Positions 19,038-29,682 are shown, counted from the first letter of the stretch. The stretch is 64,000 nucleotides of DNA from Paenibacillus sp. FSL R5-0766 (GCF_037971845.1 NZ_CP150227.1:3038001-3102000), one strand, 5' to 3'. The notes: generated by a model from the letters alone, not told the origin. Made by a program: numbers and translations.

Positions 19038-22000
19038 GTGAGGGAATTGAATCACGTGACAGCGAAATCAAATGTTCGCATATGGGAAGAAACCAGAGAT
19101 ATTCCAACCTATGGTACAGGTAAACCGGACAAAAATCCGATGTTTCTTGAAAAGAGAATCTACCAGGGAAGTTCGGGTAAGGTGTACCCGCATCCCGTGA
19201 TCGACAGCATTGAAGATGAGGCCAAAATGAAGTCTTATCGATTAGTTATTCTCGAAAATGAATATGTACGTATCGAGATGATGCCCGAACTCGGTGGACG
19301 GATCTATCGTGCGCTGGATCGGACCAACAACTACGATTTTGTATATTATAACCGGGTGATTAAACCTGCGCTCGTGGGTCTGGCAGGGCCATGGATTTCC
19401 GGAGGAATTGAATTCAACTGGCCACAGCATCATCGGCCCAACACGTTTGGTCCAGTCGATTATACATTTGGCAGTAATGAAGATGGAAGCGCTACCGTGT
19501 GGGTGGGTGAGATTGATCGCATGTATGGTACCAAAATGACCGCTGGCTTCACATTACATCCCGGCAGAGCCTATCTTGAAATCCATGCCGAGGTATACAA
19601 TCGCACCAGCGCACCTCAAACTTTTCTATGGTGGGCCAACCCGGCTGTAGCTGTTAACGATCATACACAATCCGTTTTTCCACCTGATGTAACGGCTGTG
19701 CTGGACCATGGAAAACGGGATGTATCCCGCTTTCCCATCGCAACTGGCACCTATTACAAGATGGACTATTCCGAAGGTGTAGATATCTCCCGATACAAAA
19801 ACATACCGGTTCCAACATCCTATATGGCGTATAAGTCGAATTATAATTTTGTAGGGGGTTATGACCATGGGATTCAGGCAGGTTTGTTGCATGTAGCCAA
19901 TCATCATATTTCTCCGGGCAAGAAGCAATGGACCTGGGGGAACGGGGAATTCGGGCAAGCCTGGGATCGTCAGTTAACGGACGAGGATGGACCTTATATT
20001 GAATTAATGACCGGGATCTATACCGATAATCAGCCTGATTTTACATGGTTACAGCCCTATGAAGCGAAATCATTCTCGCAGTATTTTATGCCGTATAAAG
20101 GAATTGGTATGGTCAAAAATGCAACGATTGATGCAGCGGTTAATCTGGAAATGGACGAAACGACCGGAATGGTAACCGTAATGGTATATGCGACGTCGGT
20201 TTTTGAACAAGTGACCGTTGAAGCGATAGGTCCAACCACGGTATATCTCCATGAGAGATGTAATATCTCACCTACGGAACTATATAAATCTTCATTCCCG
20301 TGGAGCGGACAAGATGAATGGCATCAGTTGAAGTTAAGTGTTCGAACTGCGGAAGGAAGAGTACTTGTAGCCTATCAACCTGAACGTTCTGAGATTCAGG
20401 AAGTTCCAGATCCGGCCACACCACTCCCGCTACCATCCGAGATTCGTACGAATGAACAACTATATCTGGCGGGTCTTCATTTGGAGCAATATCGGCATGC
20501 CACGTATGAACCGGAACCTTATTATCTGGAAGGTTTGAAGCGTGATGCAACGGATATTCGTCTAAACATTGCGTATGGCACATTGCTGCTGCGTAGAGGA
20601 TTGTTCCAAGATGCAGAGAAGCATTTCAGACAGGCCATTCAATCGCTGACATTGAAAAATACGAATCCATATGATAGTGAAGCTTTTTACCAACTCGGTC
20701 TGAGTTTGAAATTACAGGGGAAACAGGAAGAAGCCTACGCAGCACTGTATAAAGCCGTATGGTCTGCACAGTATCAGGATACAGGTTATTACATGCTTGC
20801 TCAGATCGATACGGCGTTACAACGGGACATCGAAGCTTTGGATCACATCGAACGTTCGCTGATTCGTAACACCAGAAATTATAAGGCTCGCCATCTGAAG
20901 GTGGCTCTGTTACGTAGATTGGGTCAAGATAAACAGGCGATCCAATATGCGCGTGAGACATTGGAACTGGACCCCGTTGAATTTGGAGCCGCACATGAGT
21001 TAGTCCTGATCTACAGTGGAGCAACTGCACCTTCAGAGAGAGAACAAGCGCGGCAAACACGTGAGCATTTCCATCGTCTGATGCGAGGAGACGTTTATAA
21101 TTATCTGAATCTAGCCGCAGACTACGCGGATTGTGGATTGTGGGAAGAAGCACTGACGGTACTCTCTTATGTTGAATCCGAAATTGCACAGCCGTATCCT
21201 ATGGTTGGTTATGCTCAGGCTTACTTGTATCGTCAGCTGGGGGATGTGGAGCAGGCCCGGGAATGTCAAAAGCAGGGGAAAGCTGCTCCAACGGATTATT
21301 GTTTTCCTAATACGTTATTTGAATTCATGGTGCTTCAGGATGCATTGGCAGTGGATTCGAATGATGCGCGTGCTCACTATTACCTGGGAAATTGGTTATA
21401 TGATCATAAACGCTACGAGGAAGCAATTACCCATTGGGAAACTTCACGCGAGGTGGATGCTGCATATTCCACTGTACATCGGAATCTGGGACTGGCTTAT
21501 TATAACAAGCTGAATCGTCCCGATCTTGCACTGGCATCATTAGAGGAAGCATTCCAGTTGGATTCGCAGGATGCCCGAATCTTCTACGAGTTGGATCAAT
21601 TGCACAAGAAAATAGGGTATTCCTGCGAGCATCGAATCAAATTGCTGGAACAACATATGGAGTTGGTTCACCACCGTGATGATCTGTATATCGAGTGGGT
21701 GACTTTACTGAATATGCAAGGTAGTCATCAAGAAGCATGGAATGCCCTTCAGACCCGGCGGTTTCATCCATGGGAGGGTGGAGAAGGTAAGGTAACAGGA
21801 CAATATGTTACGGCACTGACAGAACTGGCAAAGCGAAAACTGGAGAAACAACAACCTGAACTAGCAATGGAGCTGTTGCAGAAGGCTTTGGTTTACCCGG
21901 AGAACTTAGGTGAAGGTAAATTGGAGGGAGCCGGAGACAACCCCGTTTACTTTTATCTTGGCTGTGCCTACCAGCAACTGAAGAATGATCAGGCGGCAGA

Positions 22001-22385
22001 GGAGAATTTCCACAGAGCATCCATCGGTTTGAATGAACCGGCAAGCGCGATGTTTTATAATGACCAACCGCCGGAATCCATCTATTATCAGGGTCTGGCC
22101 TGGCAGAAGCTTGGCAATGTGAAGGAAGCAAACCGACGCTTTAACAAACTCATTGACTATGCGGAAAGACATATGCATGATCATATCCGAATGGATTATT
22201 TTGCGGTATCTCTGCCCGATTTTCTAGTATTCGACGACGATCTCAATCAACGAAATAAAGAACATTGCCGGTATATGCGGGCATTGGGTCTTCTGGGGCT
22301 GGGGCGGATAAGTGAAGCCAAACTTGAGTTGGACCGGGTATTGGAGAAAAACCCGAATCATCAAGGGGCAATCATCCATCGATAA
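19038..22385 (+). CDS. DUF5107 domain protein with C-terminal TPR repeats
   Basis: A 1115-residue cytosolic protein with no signal peptide. Residues about 15-450 match DUF5107, seen in MMPELGGRIYRALDR, AGPWISGGIEFNWPQHH and related stretches; this domain is thought to have a galactose-mutarotase-like fold and is commonly found beside glycoside hydrolases. From about residue 480 on, helices follow the TPR pattern (AEKHFRQAIQSL, AHYYLGNWLYDHKRYEEAITHWE and others). GTG at 19038 is used; a TTG at 19047 behind GAGGAGTGAGGG is an equal alternative. It is followed 51 bases later by a GH35 gene, so the two probably work together on intracellular oligosaccharides. The reaction is unknown. Confidence 0.8.
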   Translation: MRELNHVTAKSNVRIWEETRDIPTYGTGKPDKNPMFLEKRIYQGSSGKVYPHPVIDSIEDEAKMKSYRLVILENEYVRIEMMPELGGRIYRALDRTNNYDFVYYNRVIKPALVGLAGPWISGGIEFNWPQHHRPNTFGPVDYTFGSNEDGSATVWVGEIDRMYGTKMTAGFTLHPGRAYLEIHAEVYNRTSAPQTFLWWANPAVAVNDHTQSVFPPDVTAVLDHGKRDVSRFPIATGTYYKMDYSEGVDISRYKNIPVPTSYMAYKSNYNFVGGYDHGIQAGLLHVANHHISPGKKQWTWGNGEFGQAWDRQLTDEDGPYIELMTGIYTDNQPDFTWLQPYEAKSFSQYFMPYKGIGMVKNATIDAAVNLEMDETTGMVTVMVYATSVFEQVTVEAIGPTTVYLHERCNISPTELYKSSFPWSGQDEWHQLKLSVRTAEGRVLVAYQPERSEIQEVPDPATPLPLPSEIRTNEQLYLAGLHLEQYRHATYEPEPYYLEGLKRDATDIRLNIAYGTLLLRRGLFQDAEKHFRQAIQSLTLKNTNPYDSEAFYQLGLSLKLQGKQEEAYAALYKAVWSAQYQDTGYYMLAQIDTALQRDIEALDHIERSLIRNTRNYKARHLKVALLRRLGQDKQAIQYARETLELDPVEFGAAHELVLIYSGATAPSEREQARQTREHFHRLMRGDVYNYLNLAADYADCGLWEEALTVLSYVESEIAQPYPMVGYAQAYLYRQLGDVEQARECQKQGKAAPTDYCFPNTLFEFMVLQDALAVDSNDARAHYYLGNWLYDHKRYEEAITHWETSREVDAAYSTVHRNLGLAYYNKLNRPDLALASLEEAFQLDSQDARIFYELDQLHKKIGYSCEHRIKLLEQHMELVHHRDDLYIEWVTLLNMQGSHQEAWNALQTRRFHPWEGGEGKVTGQYVTALTELAKRKLEKQQPELAMELLQKALVYPENLGEGKLEGAGDNPVYFYLGCAYQQLKNDQAAEENFHRASIGLNEPASAMFYNDQPPESIYYQGLAWQKLGNVKEANRRFNKLIDYAERHMHDHIRMDYFAVSLPDFLVFDDDLNQRNKEHCRYMRALGLLGLGRISEAKLELDRVLEKNPNHQGAIIHR

Positions 22386-22436
22386 TTGATAATCGTTTCA
22401 ACCCATCCCATTTATATCGAAGGAGTTATATAATCC

Positions 22437-24776
22437 ATGAATGATAATATAGCAGGTAGCCAGATTCGCTTTATATTGGACGCGGAAGATAAGGACATTC
22501 GTGCGGGTCGCATGACTGGCAGTGGCGGCAAAAGCCCACGAGGGGAATCGTATGATTTTACCAACTATTATATGACTCGTAATGCTAAACCCCATATTCC
22601 CGTGGTAGGTGAGTTTCATTTCTCCAGATTCGCTTACTTGCAGTGGGAAGAAGAATTACTGAAGATGAAGGCAGGCGGGGTGAGCATTGTCGCTTCCTAT
22701 GTTTTCTGGAATTTTCACGAGGAGCAGGAAAGCGAATTTAATTGGTCAGGAAATCTGAATTTGCGGCACTTTGTGGATCTGTGTGGCAAACATGAGCTGC
22801 CTCTGATTGTGCGGATTGGTCCATTCTGTCATGGGGAAGTTCGTAATGGTGGGATGCCGGATTGGTTATTCAGTTATCCATTCGAAGTCAGGTCGAACGA
22901 TGAAGGATATCTGTATTACGCTAAGCGATTATATCAGGAGATTGCCCGTCAGCTCAACGGCTGCTTTTATCAGGAGGGTGGCCCTGTTATCGGGGTACAG
23001 TTAGAAAATGAGTATATGCACGCTGGCGCACCCATGGATGCCTGGGGATATACCCGCGAAAAATACATTACCTCCGGCCGGGACGGGCGAGAACATCTGA
23101 AGATGCTTCGCCATATTGCCGAAGAAGTCGGTATGAAGCCGATGTTCTATACTGCCACGGCCTGGGGTAATGCTGCGGTGCCTGAAGAAGGAACATTACC
23201 GATGCTAGCGGGGTATGCGTACACACCATGGATTCCCAATCAGCCTCCAAGCCGGGAGTATTTGTTCCGGGATCTGCATATGAATCCTGTGGAAGAAGTG
23301 GATTATGACAGTCTGGAGTACCCTGCTGCGTATTGCGAGCTTGCTGGAGGCATGCAGGTCAGTTATCACGCTCGTCCGGTTGTTGATGCGGACAGTGTTG
23401 AGGCGATGACCATTGTGAAACTTGCGAACGGCAGCAATCTGGTTGGGTATTATATGTATCACGGGGGGACCAATCCGATAGGCAAAAATTCATATATGAA
23501 TGAGCAGGCATTGCCGAAAATGACGTATGATTACCAATCGCCACTCGGGGAATTTGGGCGTATTGGTGAATCGTATGACCGCATTCGAAGCTTGTCCATG
23601 TTCCTGGAAGCATACGGTGAGTTGCTTGCACCGATGGGCTGTGTTGTACCGGATGGTCAACATGCGATAACACCGGAGAACACGATGGATCTGCGTTGGT
23701 CTGTTCGCCAACAAGATGGCTCAGGATTCCTGTTCATGAATAATTATCAGGATCATGTGGCGATGCCTGATCGAGATATACAATTGGAACTGCATACCAG
23801 CAAAGGGACTGCTTTTTATCCAAGAGAAGGAACGATGCAGCTGAAATCCGGCATGCCGGCCATTCTGCCTTTCCATATGAATCTGAGTGGAATGAAGATC
23901 ATTAGTGCTACCGTTCAGCCACTGACCCGATTTATGGTAAATCAGGAGCTTACGGCTGTCTTTTATGCCCATGAAGGCATGGCGCCTGAGTATGTTGTTG
24001 ATGCATCATCTGTTACAAATGTGGAGATGCCTGAAGGTACAGTATCGGAGCAGGGGAATGAAGTTGTGATACATCCGATTGCCGGCAAGGACCATCATCT
24101 GCAAATCACAACATCGGACGGTATGGTCATACGAATCATTACATTGACCCGTGAAGAGGCATTACATGCCTACCGTTTCCGTGTGGGCGGAGAAGAAAGG
24201 CTTGTAATTAGCAGCAGTCATCTGTATGTACAGAATGAGATGCTCCTATGTACATCTGTGGAGCAACCAGAGATGGAGGTATCCTTCTATCCGGCTCCAG
24301 AGCATGTTTCAGCTTCTGAATATGCCGTCTTAACCCAGTCTAAGCAAGGAGTATTCGATACGTATACATTCCAAGTTTCGCCTTACGAACCTGCTGTAGA
24401 GGTTGATTATCCGAAAGAGTATGCAGCAACACTGAGATTGGACACAGCGTGGCCGGAACAAGTAGATGACGTGTGGGTTGAGATTGATTATGAAGGAGAC
24501 GTTGCAGCAGCACATATTCATCATCAGATGTTAACGGATCATATTAACTATGGACGCAGCTGGATGCTTGGTTTGAAGCAATCCCGTCATTTGTTGGCTG
24601 ATTACGCGCTTCGTCTGTCTATAACCCCAATTCGAAAAGGGACGACTGAGAGTTATGTGAATCAGGCTTATGTGGAGCGGTTTGAGGGTGTGGAGATTGG
24701 AAAGTTTAATGAGATTCGGGTGAGACCACAGTACCGGGTTGGGTTGGTATTGGCGGGACTTAGAGAAGACACTTAG
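22437..24776 (+). CDS. GH35 beta-galactosidase
   Basis: A 779-residue enzyme lacking a signal peptide, so intracellular. The N-terminal TIM barrel shows the family signature GGPVIGVQLENEY, with Glu192 as acid/base. A second glutamate, Glu301 in CELAGGMQVSYH, is the likely nucleophile. The remaining 450 residues form beta-rich accessory domains. GH35 enzymes release terminal beta-linked galactose from oligosaccharides such as those derived from pectin side chains or galactan. It lies directly after the DUF5107-TPR gene in the same direction and ends the cluster. The start has AAGGAG about 13 bases upstream. Confidence 0.87.
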   Translation: MNDNIAGSQIRFILDAEDKDIRAGRMTGSGGKSPRGESYDFTNYYMTRNAKPHIPVVGEFHFSRFAYLQWEEELLKMKAGGVSIVASYVFWNFHEEQESEFNWSGNLNLRHFVDLCGKHELPLIVRIGPFCHGEVRNGGMPDWLFSYPFEVRSNDEGYLYYAKRLYQEIARQLNGCFYQEGGPVIGVQLENEYMHAGAPMDAWGYTREKYITSGRDGREHLKMLRHIAEEVGMKPMFYTATAWGNAAVPEEGTLPMLAGYAYTPWIPNQPPSREYLFRDLHMNPVEEVDYDSLEYPAAYCELAGGMQVSYHARPVVDADSVEAMTIVKLANGSNLVGYYMYHGGTNPIGKNSYMNEQALPKMTYDYQSPLGEFGRIGESYDRIRSLSMFLEAYGELLAPMGCVVPDGQHAITPENTMDLRWSVRQQDGSGFLFMNNYQDHVAMPDRDIQLELHTSKGTAFYPREGTMQLKSGMPAILPFHMNLSGMKIISATVQPLTRFMVNQELTAVFYAHEGMAPEYVVDASSVTNVEMPEGTVSEQGNEVVIHPIAGKDHHLQITTSDGMVIRIITLTREEALHAYRFRVGGEERLVISSSHLYVQNEMLLCTSVEQPEMEVSFYPAPEHVSASEYAVLTQSKQGVFDTYTFQVSPYEPAVEVDYPKEYAATLRLDTAWPEQVDDVWVEIDYEGDVAAAHIHHQMLTDHINYGRSWMLGLKQSRHLLADYALRLSITPIRKGTTESYVNQAYVERFEGVEIGKFNEIRVRPQYRVGLVLAGLREDT

Positions 24777-24789
24777 TCTAAAGCAGGGA

Positions 24790-24840
24790 TTAAACAACAG
24801 TTAAACAAGACTTAAACAAGAGTTAACTGACGTTTATAAT
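24790..24840 (+). promoter_or_regulatory. Four 11-bp-phased TTAAAC repeats followed by TATAAT (Pho-box-like)
   Basis: TTAAAC occurs at 24790, 24801 and 24812, with TTAACT at 24823, so the period is exactly 11 bp. A TATAAT follows at 24835-24840. PhoP boxes of bacilli are direct TTAACA-like hexamers with this spacing. A terminator follows within about 7 bases, so any transcript would be very short. The PhoP link is an inference. Confidence 0.45.
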
Positions 24841-24846
24841 ACAGAG

Positions 24847-24890
24847 GGTTCTTTCTCCGAACGATTGTGAGGGGAGAGAGCCTTTTTTTT
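24847..24890 (+). terminator. Terminator after GH35 gene
   Basis: GGTTCTTTCTCC pairs with GGGAGAGAGCC (one bulge), followed by eight T. Confidence 0.85.
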
Positions 24891-24937
24891 GCTGTGTTAT
24901 GTAAAAACAAATCATTCCTAATCATGGTAAAAAGATC

Positions 24938-24958
24938 TTGACTGGTAAGCGTTTTCAA
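24938..24958 (+). promoter_or_regulatory. -35 element with overlapping cre-like site, mannanase promoter
   Basis: TTGACT at 24938 is followed by GGTAAGCGTTTTCA (24944-24957), one mismatch from the catabolite-responsive element consensus. An AT-rich -10 region (TATTATAAC) lies about 19 bases on. CcpA repression of the mannanase gene is the likely meaning. Confidence 0.55.
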
Positions 24959-25141
24959 TTTATTATAACTTCATAACCTTAACGATAAAGTTTATTTAAA
25001 CTAAATAACGTAACTATAACAAAGTTATTTGTTGTTTGTTTGCTAACAAAAGAACTTCTATTACCAACGATTTTAATTAACTTATTGCCTGGAGCAGGGT
25101 TAATTGAAATAAAAAAAACAAATACAGGAGGTTCCAAACGA

Positions 25142-26122
25142 ATGGTTAATCTGAAAAAGTGTACAATCTTCACGGTTATTGCTGCTCTTATGTTCATGGT
25201 ATTAGGGAGTGCAGCCCCCAAAGCTTCTGCTGCTACAGGTTTTTATGTAAGCGGTAACAAGTTGTACGATTCCACAGGCAAGGCTTTTGTCATGAGAGGT
25301 GTTAATCACGGCCATTCCTGGTTCAAAAATGATTTGAATACCGCTATCCCTTCAATCGCCAAAACAGGTGCCAATACGGTACGCATTGTTCTTTCGAATG
25401 GTAGCCTGTACACCAAAGATGATCTGAACGCTGTTAAAAATATTATTAATGTGGTTAACCAAAATAAAATGATAGCTGTACTCGAGGTCCATGACGCCAC
25501 AGGGAAAGATGACTATAATTCGTTGGATGCGGCAGTAAACTACTGGATTAGTATTAAGGAAGCTTTGATTGGCAAAGAAGATCGGGTCATCGTCAACATC
25601 GCCAATGAATGGTATGGAACGTGGAATGGAAGTGCGTGGGCTGATGGTTACAAAAAAGCCATTCCGAAACTCCGAAATGCGGGAATTAAAAATACGCTAA
25701 TTGTAGATGCAGCCGGATGGGGACAGTTCCCTCAATCCATCGTGGATTATGGACAAAGTGTATTTGCAGCCGATTCTCAGAAAAATACGGTCTTCTCCAT
25801 TCATATGTATGAGTATGCTGGCAAAGATGCTGCAACGGTCAAAGCCAATATGGAAAATGTGCTGAACAAAGGATTGGCTCTGATCATTGGTGAATTCGGG
25901 GGATATCACACAAACGGTGATGTGGACGAATATGCCATCATGAGATATGGTCAGGAAAAAGGGGTAGGCTGGCTTGCCTGGTCTTGGTACGGAAACAGCT
26001 CCGGTCTGAACTATCTGGACATGGCCACAGGTCCGAACGGAAGCTTAACGAGTTTTGGCAACACCGTAGTTAATGATACCTATGGTATTAAAAACACTTC
26101 CCAAAAAGCGGGGATTTTCTAA
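25142..26122 (+). CDS. Secreted GH5 endo-beta-1,4-mannanase
   Basis: A 326-residue protein with a clear signal peptide (VNLKKCTIFTVIAALMFMVLG, cleavage near ASA-ATG). The TIM barrel has Glu156 in NIANEWYG as acid/base and Glu251 in LIIGEFGG as nucleophile, with the HGHSWF and WLAWSWYGN segments characteristic of the GH5 mannanases of bacilli (subfamily 8 type). It would cut beta-1,4-mannan and galactomannan outside the cell. The start at 25142 follows AGGAGG at 25127-25132; an earlier in-frame start at 25040 lacks one. There is no carbohydrate-binding module. It has its own promoter, cre-like site and terminator. Confidence 0.9.
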   Translation: MVNLKKCTIFTVIAALMFMVLGSAAPKASAATGFYVSGNKLYDSTGKAFVMRGVNHGHSWFKNDLNTAIPSIAKTGANTVRIVLSNGSLYTKDDLNAVKNIINVVNQNKMIAVLEVHDATGKDDYNSLDAAVNYWISIKEALIGKEDRVIVNIANEWYGTWNGSAWADGYKKAIPKLRNAGIKNTLIVDAAGWGQFPQSIVDYGQSVFAADSQKNTVFSIHMYEYAGKDAATVKANMENVLNKGLALIIGEFGGYHTNGDVDEYAIMRYGQEKGVGWLAWSWYGNSSGLNYLDMATGPNGSLTSFGNTVVNDTYGIKNTSQKAGIF

Positions 26123-26140
26123 TCCGCGGATGAAACAGGA

Positions 26141-26172
26141 ACACTCTGACGTTCACGTCAGGGTGTTTTTTT
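26141..26172 (+). terminator. Terminator after mannanase
   Basis: ACACTCTGACG pairs with CGTCAGGGTGT around a TTCA loop; seven T follow. Confidence 0.92.
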
Positions 26173-26229
26173 AATAAAACAGTTCAATCTATAATGACTT
26201 TTGAATATTTCCGTTTGGTTTTAAAATAT

Positions 26230-26282
26230 TTTGTTTTCAAAATAAAACAAAGATGTTAAACTCGGATTAGGAATAAAACAAA
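26230..26282 (+). promoter_or_regulatory. Candidate operator of the rhamnose genes
   Basis: TTTGTTTT at 26230-26237 is an inverted copy of AAAACAAA at 26244-26251. An 11-bp direct repeat, AATAAAACAAA, recurs at 26241-26251 and 26272-26282, 31 bp apart (about three helical turns). It lies directly before the rhaEW ribosome binding site. The regulator is not in the window. Confidence 0.45.
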
Positions 26283-26301
26283 CATTATCGGAGGGAAACA
26301 A

Positions 26302-28371
26302 ATGGTACAGAGTTTATGGGATGCATCGCAGGCTTCTGAGAAAACAACAGGACTTGAGCAGTTGGTTTACCGATCCAATCTGATTGGATCTGATCGCAGC
26401 GTATGTAACATCTACGGTGGCAATACGTCTACCAAAACGACAGTGAAGGATTTTCGTGGTCGTGATGTAGAAGTAATGTATGTGAAGGGAAGCGGCTCTG
26501 ACCTCGGTTCCATGGAAGCAAAACATTTTACCGGACTTGGGCTTGAAGACATTCGACCATTAATTGAACGTGAATCCATGTCGGATGAAGAGATGGTTGA
26601 ATATCTGGGACATTGCATGATTGATGCCAAACACCCGCGTGCCTCCATCGAGACTCTGCTGCATGCGTTCCTTCCATATAAACATGTGGATCATACGCAC
26701 CCGGATGCCATTATCAGCCTGTGTTGTGCGGATAACGGCAAGGAATTAGCGAAAGAGATCTACGGTGATCGTTTTGTATGGGTGCCTTACGTACGTCCAG
26801 GTTTTACGTTATCTAAAATGATTGCTGAAAGCGTATTCTCGAATCCCAATGCCGAACTCGTACTGATGGAAAAACACGGACTTGTCACTTGGGGAGAAAC
26901 ATCCGAGGAATGTTACGCTCAGACCATCAAAATTATCAATGAAGCAGAAGCATTCATCGAAGCACGGGTGGACGAAGGAAGTTTGTTCGGTGGTGTGAAA
27001 CACCCGGCACTTGCCGCTGATGTTCGTCGTCAGATCGTATCACGCGTGATGCCAACGATTCGTGGAGCGGTATCCGATAGCAAAAAAATGATTTTGTCCT
27101 TTGATGATCAAGAGGACGTACTTGCTTTTGTGGGCGGAGCAGATTCCCCGGAATTGTCTCAGGTGGGCGCAGCTTGCCCGGATCATCTGGTACATACCAA
27201 AGTGGTACCTCTGTTCATTGATTGGACACCAGATGCCGAAGATATCGAAGGCTTAAAAGCCAAGCTGGTGGAAGGTGTGGCTGCCTACAAAGAGCAATAT
27301 CAGCAGTATTTTGAGAGCAACAAAAACGAAGGTGATGTCATGTTCGAAGCAGCACCTCGCGTAATCCTCATTCCAGGTGTGGGCATGATCAACACAGGTA
27401 AGAGCTGGGCGCTTTCCCAAGTAAGCGGAGCGTTGTATCACAGAGCGATTGCCGTTATGCGTGGAGCTACTAGCCTGGGTCAATTCGTATCACTCAGTGC
27501 AAATGAATCTTACAATGTGGAGTACTGGCCGTTGGAATTGTACAAATTGTCACTGGCTCCGGCAGAAACCGAATTCTCCCGCAAAGTGGCGTTTATCACA
27601 GGTGGAGCAGGCGGGATCGGAAGTGAAACAGCACGTAGATTGGTATCAGAAGGCGCACATGTGGTGCTTGCTGATCTCAACCTGGAGGGCGCACAGAAGG
27701 TAGCGCAGGAAATCAATGATCAGTACGGTGCAAATCGTGCTTATGCGCTGAAAATGGACGTAACCGATGAGGAAGCCGTTCAATCTGCGTATGCAGATGT
27801 TGCAGTGCAATATGGCGGAGTGGATATCATCGTGAACAATGCCGGATTGGCGACATCCAGCCCATTTGACGAAACGTCCCTGAAGGAATGGAACCTGAAC
27901 ATGAATGTACTGGGTACAGGGTATTTCCTCGTGGCTCGTGAAGCGTTCAAGCTGATGAAACAGCAGGGTATTGGTGGAAGCATGGTATTTATCGGGTCCA
28001 AGAACTCGGTGTATGCAGGTAAAAGCGCCTCGGCTTACAGCTCAGCGAAAGCGCTGGAAGCACATCTGGCACGTTGTATTGCAGCAGAAGGTGGAGAGTA
28101 TGGCATTCGTGTCAACACGATTCTTCCAGATGCCATTCTACAGGGTTCAGCGATCTGGAACGGTTCCTGGAGAAACGAACGTGCAGCGGCATATGGGATT
28201 GAACCGGATCAATTGGAAGAGTATTATCGCAAACGGACGACATTGCTCGTGAATATCTATCCAAGAGATATTGCGGAAGGAATTGCATTCTTTGCTTCTT
28301 CGAAATCCGAAAAAACAACCGGTTGTATGATGACCATTGATGGCGGTGTACCGGCAGCATTTACACGTTAA
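26302..28371 (+). CDS. rhaEW: Bifunctional rhamnulose-1-phosphate aldolase / lactaldehyde dehydrogenase (SDR)
   Basis: A 689-residue fusion. Residues about 15-250 are a class II aldolase domain with metal histidines in HVDHTHPDA. Residues about 430-689 are a short-chain dehydrogenase with [12 protein letters not shown] and the YSSAK catalytic motif. The architecture and length match Bacillus YuxG (RhaEW), which splits rhamnulose-1-phosphate into dihydroxyacetone phosphate and lactaldehyde and then converts the lactaldehyde. It begins behind GGAGGG and precedes rhaA by 19 bases in one operon. The kinase rhaB and mutarotase rhaM, usually in the same operon, are absent here. Confidence 0.9.
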   Translation: MVQSLWDASQASEKTTGLEQLVYRSNLIGSDRSVCNIYGGNTSTKTTVKDFRGRDVEVMYVKGSGSDLGSMEAKHFTGLGLEDIRPLIERESMSDEEMVEYLGHCMIDAKHPRASIETLLHAFLPYKHVDHTHPDAIISLCCADNGKELAKEIYGDRFVWVPYVRPGFTLSKMIAESVFSNPNAELVLMEKHGLVTWGETSEECYAQTIKIINEAEAFIEARVDEGSLFGGVKHPALAADVRRQIVSRVMPTIRGAVSDSKKMILSFDDQEDVLAFVGGADSPELSQVGAACPDHLVHTKVVPLFIDWTPDAEDIEGLKAKLVEGVAAYKEQYQQYFESNKNEGDVMFEAAPRVILIPGVGMINTGKSWALSQVSGALYHRAIAVMRGATSLGQFVSLSANESYNVEYWPLELYKLSLAPAETEFSRKVAFITGGAGGIGSETARRLVSEGAHVVLADLNLEGAQKVAQEINDQYGANRAYALKMDVTDEEAVQSAYADVAVQYGGVDIIVNNAGLATSSPFDETSLKEWNLNMNVLGTGYFLVAREAFKLMKQQGIGGSMVFIGSKNSVYAGKSASAYSSAKALEAHLARCIAAEGGEYGIRVNTILPDAILQGSAIWNGSWRNERAAAYGIEPDQLEEYYRKRTTLLVNIYPRDIAEGIAFFASSKSEKTTGCMMTIDGGVPAAFTR

Positions 28372-28390
28372 AATAGGAGGGTTCTTGCGG

Positions 28391-29662
28391 ATGGATAACC
28401 AAGTCAAGCAAGCGTATGAAGCAGCCAAGGCATTGTATGCCCAGCACGGAATTGATACGGACGAGGTACTGAACAAACTCGCGGAGATCAAAGTTTCCGT
28501 ACACTGCTGGCAAGGCGACGATGTCAAAGGATTTCTGAATAAAGATGGGGAGTTAACAGGTGGTATTTCCGTTACAGGTCAATATCCGGGCGCTGCGACA
28601 ACCCCGGCAGAACTTCGTAACGATCTGGAGCAAGCTTTTGCTCTGATTCCCGGCAAACATAAGGTCAATCTGCACGCGATCTACACGGATACAGACGAGC
28701 AGGTTGAACTGGATCAGATTGAGCCAAAGCATTATGAGAACTGGGTGAAGTGGGCCAAAGAACAAGGACTCGGTCTGGACTTCAACCCAACATGCTTTTC
28801 CCATGAAAAATCAAGTGACGGGTTCACGCTCAGTCATCCAGACCCTGAGATTCGCAAGTTCTGGATTGATCACTGCAAGGCATCCCGCCGGATTGGTGCT
28901 TATTTCGGGGAACAGCTTGGTCAGACTTGTGTAACCAATGTATGGGTCCCGGATGGATTCAAGGATAATCCAGTTGACCGGTTGACACCACGTAAACGTC
29001 TCAAAGAATCGCTGGATGAAGTATTTGGCGAACCACTTAACCCAGAGCACAACTTAGACGCGGTAGAGAGTAAGCTGTTTGGTCTGGGTTCAGAAGCATA
29101 TGTGGTGGGTTCTCATGAGTTCTATATGGGTTACGGTTTGCAAAATGATACGTTGATCTGTCTTGATGCGGGTCATTTCCATCCAACAGAGGTTATTTCC
29201 AATAAACTGTCTTCCTTGTCATTGTTTACAAGTGGCATTCTGCTTCACGTAAGCCGCCCGATGCGTTGGGATAGTGACCATGTGGTAATTATGGACGATG
29301 AGCTGCTGGAAATTGCCCGTGAACTGGTTCGACATGATCTGCTTGCGACCACACATATTGGACTGGATTTCTTTGATGCAAGTATTAACCGTGTAGCTGC
29401 ATGGGTTGTGGGTACTCGCAACACGATCAAAGCCCTTCTCCGAGCGATGCTCGAACCGGTGGAAGCTTTGAAACAAGCCGAGTTGGAAGGGGATTACACG
29501 TTGCGCCTTGCCTTAACGGAAGAGTTCAAATCCTATCCGTTTGGCGCGATCTGGGACTACTATTGTGCTCAGCAAGGCGTTCCAGTTCGTGAAAAGTGGA
29601 TCACCGATATCAAATCCTATGAACAAGACGTATTACTACAGCGTGATAAATCATTGGTGTAA
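28391..29662 (+). CDS. rhaA: L-rhamnose isomerase
   Basis: A 423-residue cytosolic TIM-barrel enzyme that converts L-rhamnose to L-rhamnulose. Typical segments are [52 protein letters not shown] and [16 protein letters not shown], which hold the metal-binding residues. The start at 28391 follows AGGAGGG; an upstream in-frame ATG at 28337 lies inside rhaEW and was rejected. It is the second gene of the rhamnose pair and is followed by a strong terminator. Note that the step order is isomerase, kinase, aldolase, so the kinase must be encoded elsewhere. Confidence 0.93.
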   Translation: MDNQVKQAYEAAKALYAQHGIDTDEVLNKLAEIKVSVHCWQGDDVKGFLNKDGELTGGISVTGQYPGAATTPAELRNDLEQAFALIPGKHKVNLHAIYTDTDEQVELDQIEPKHYENWVKWAKEQGLGLDFNPTCFSHEKSSDGFTLSHPDPEIRKFWIDHCKASRRIGAYFGEQLGQTCVTNVWVPDGFKDNPVDRLTPRKRLKESLDEVFGEPLNPEHNLDAVESKLFGLGSEAYVVGSHEFYMGYGLQNDTLICLDAGHFHPTEVISNKLSSLSLFTSGILLHVSRPMRWDSDHVVIMDDELLEIARELVRHDLLATTHIGLDFFDASINRVAAWVVGTRNTIKALLRAMLEPVEALKQAELEGDYTLRLALTEEFKSYPFGAIWDYYCAQQGVPVREKWITDIKSYEQDVLLQRDKSLV

Positions 29663-29682
29663 CTGTATTTAAGTTTCGTATA

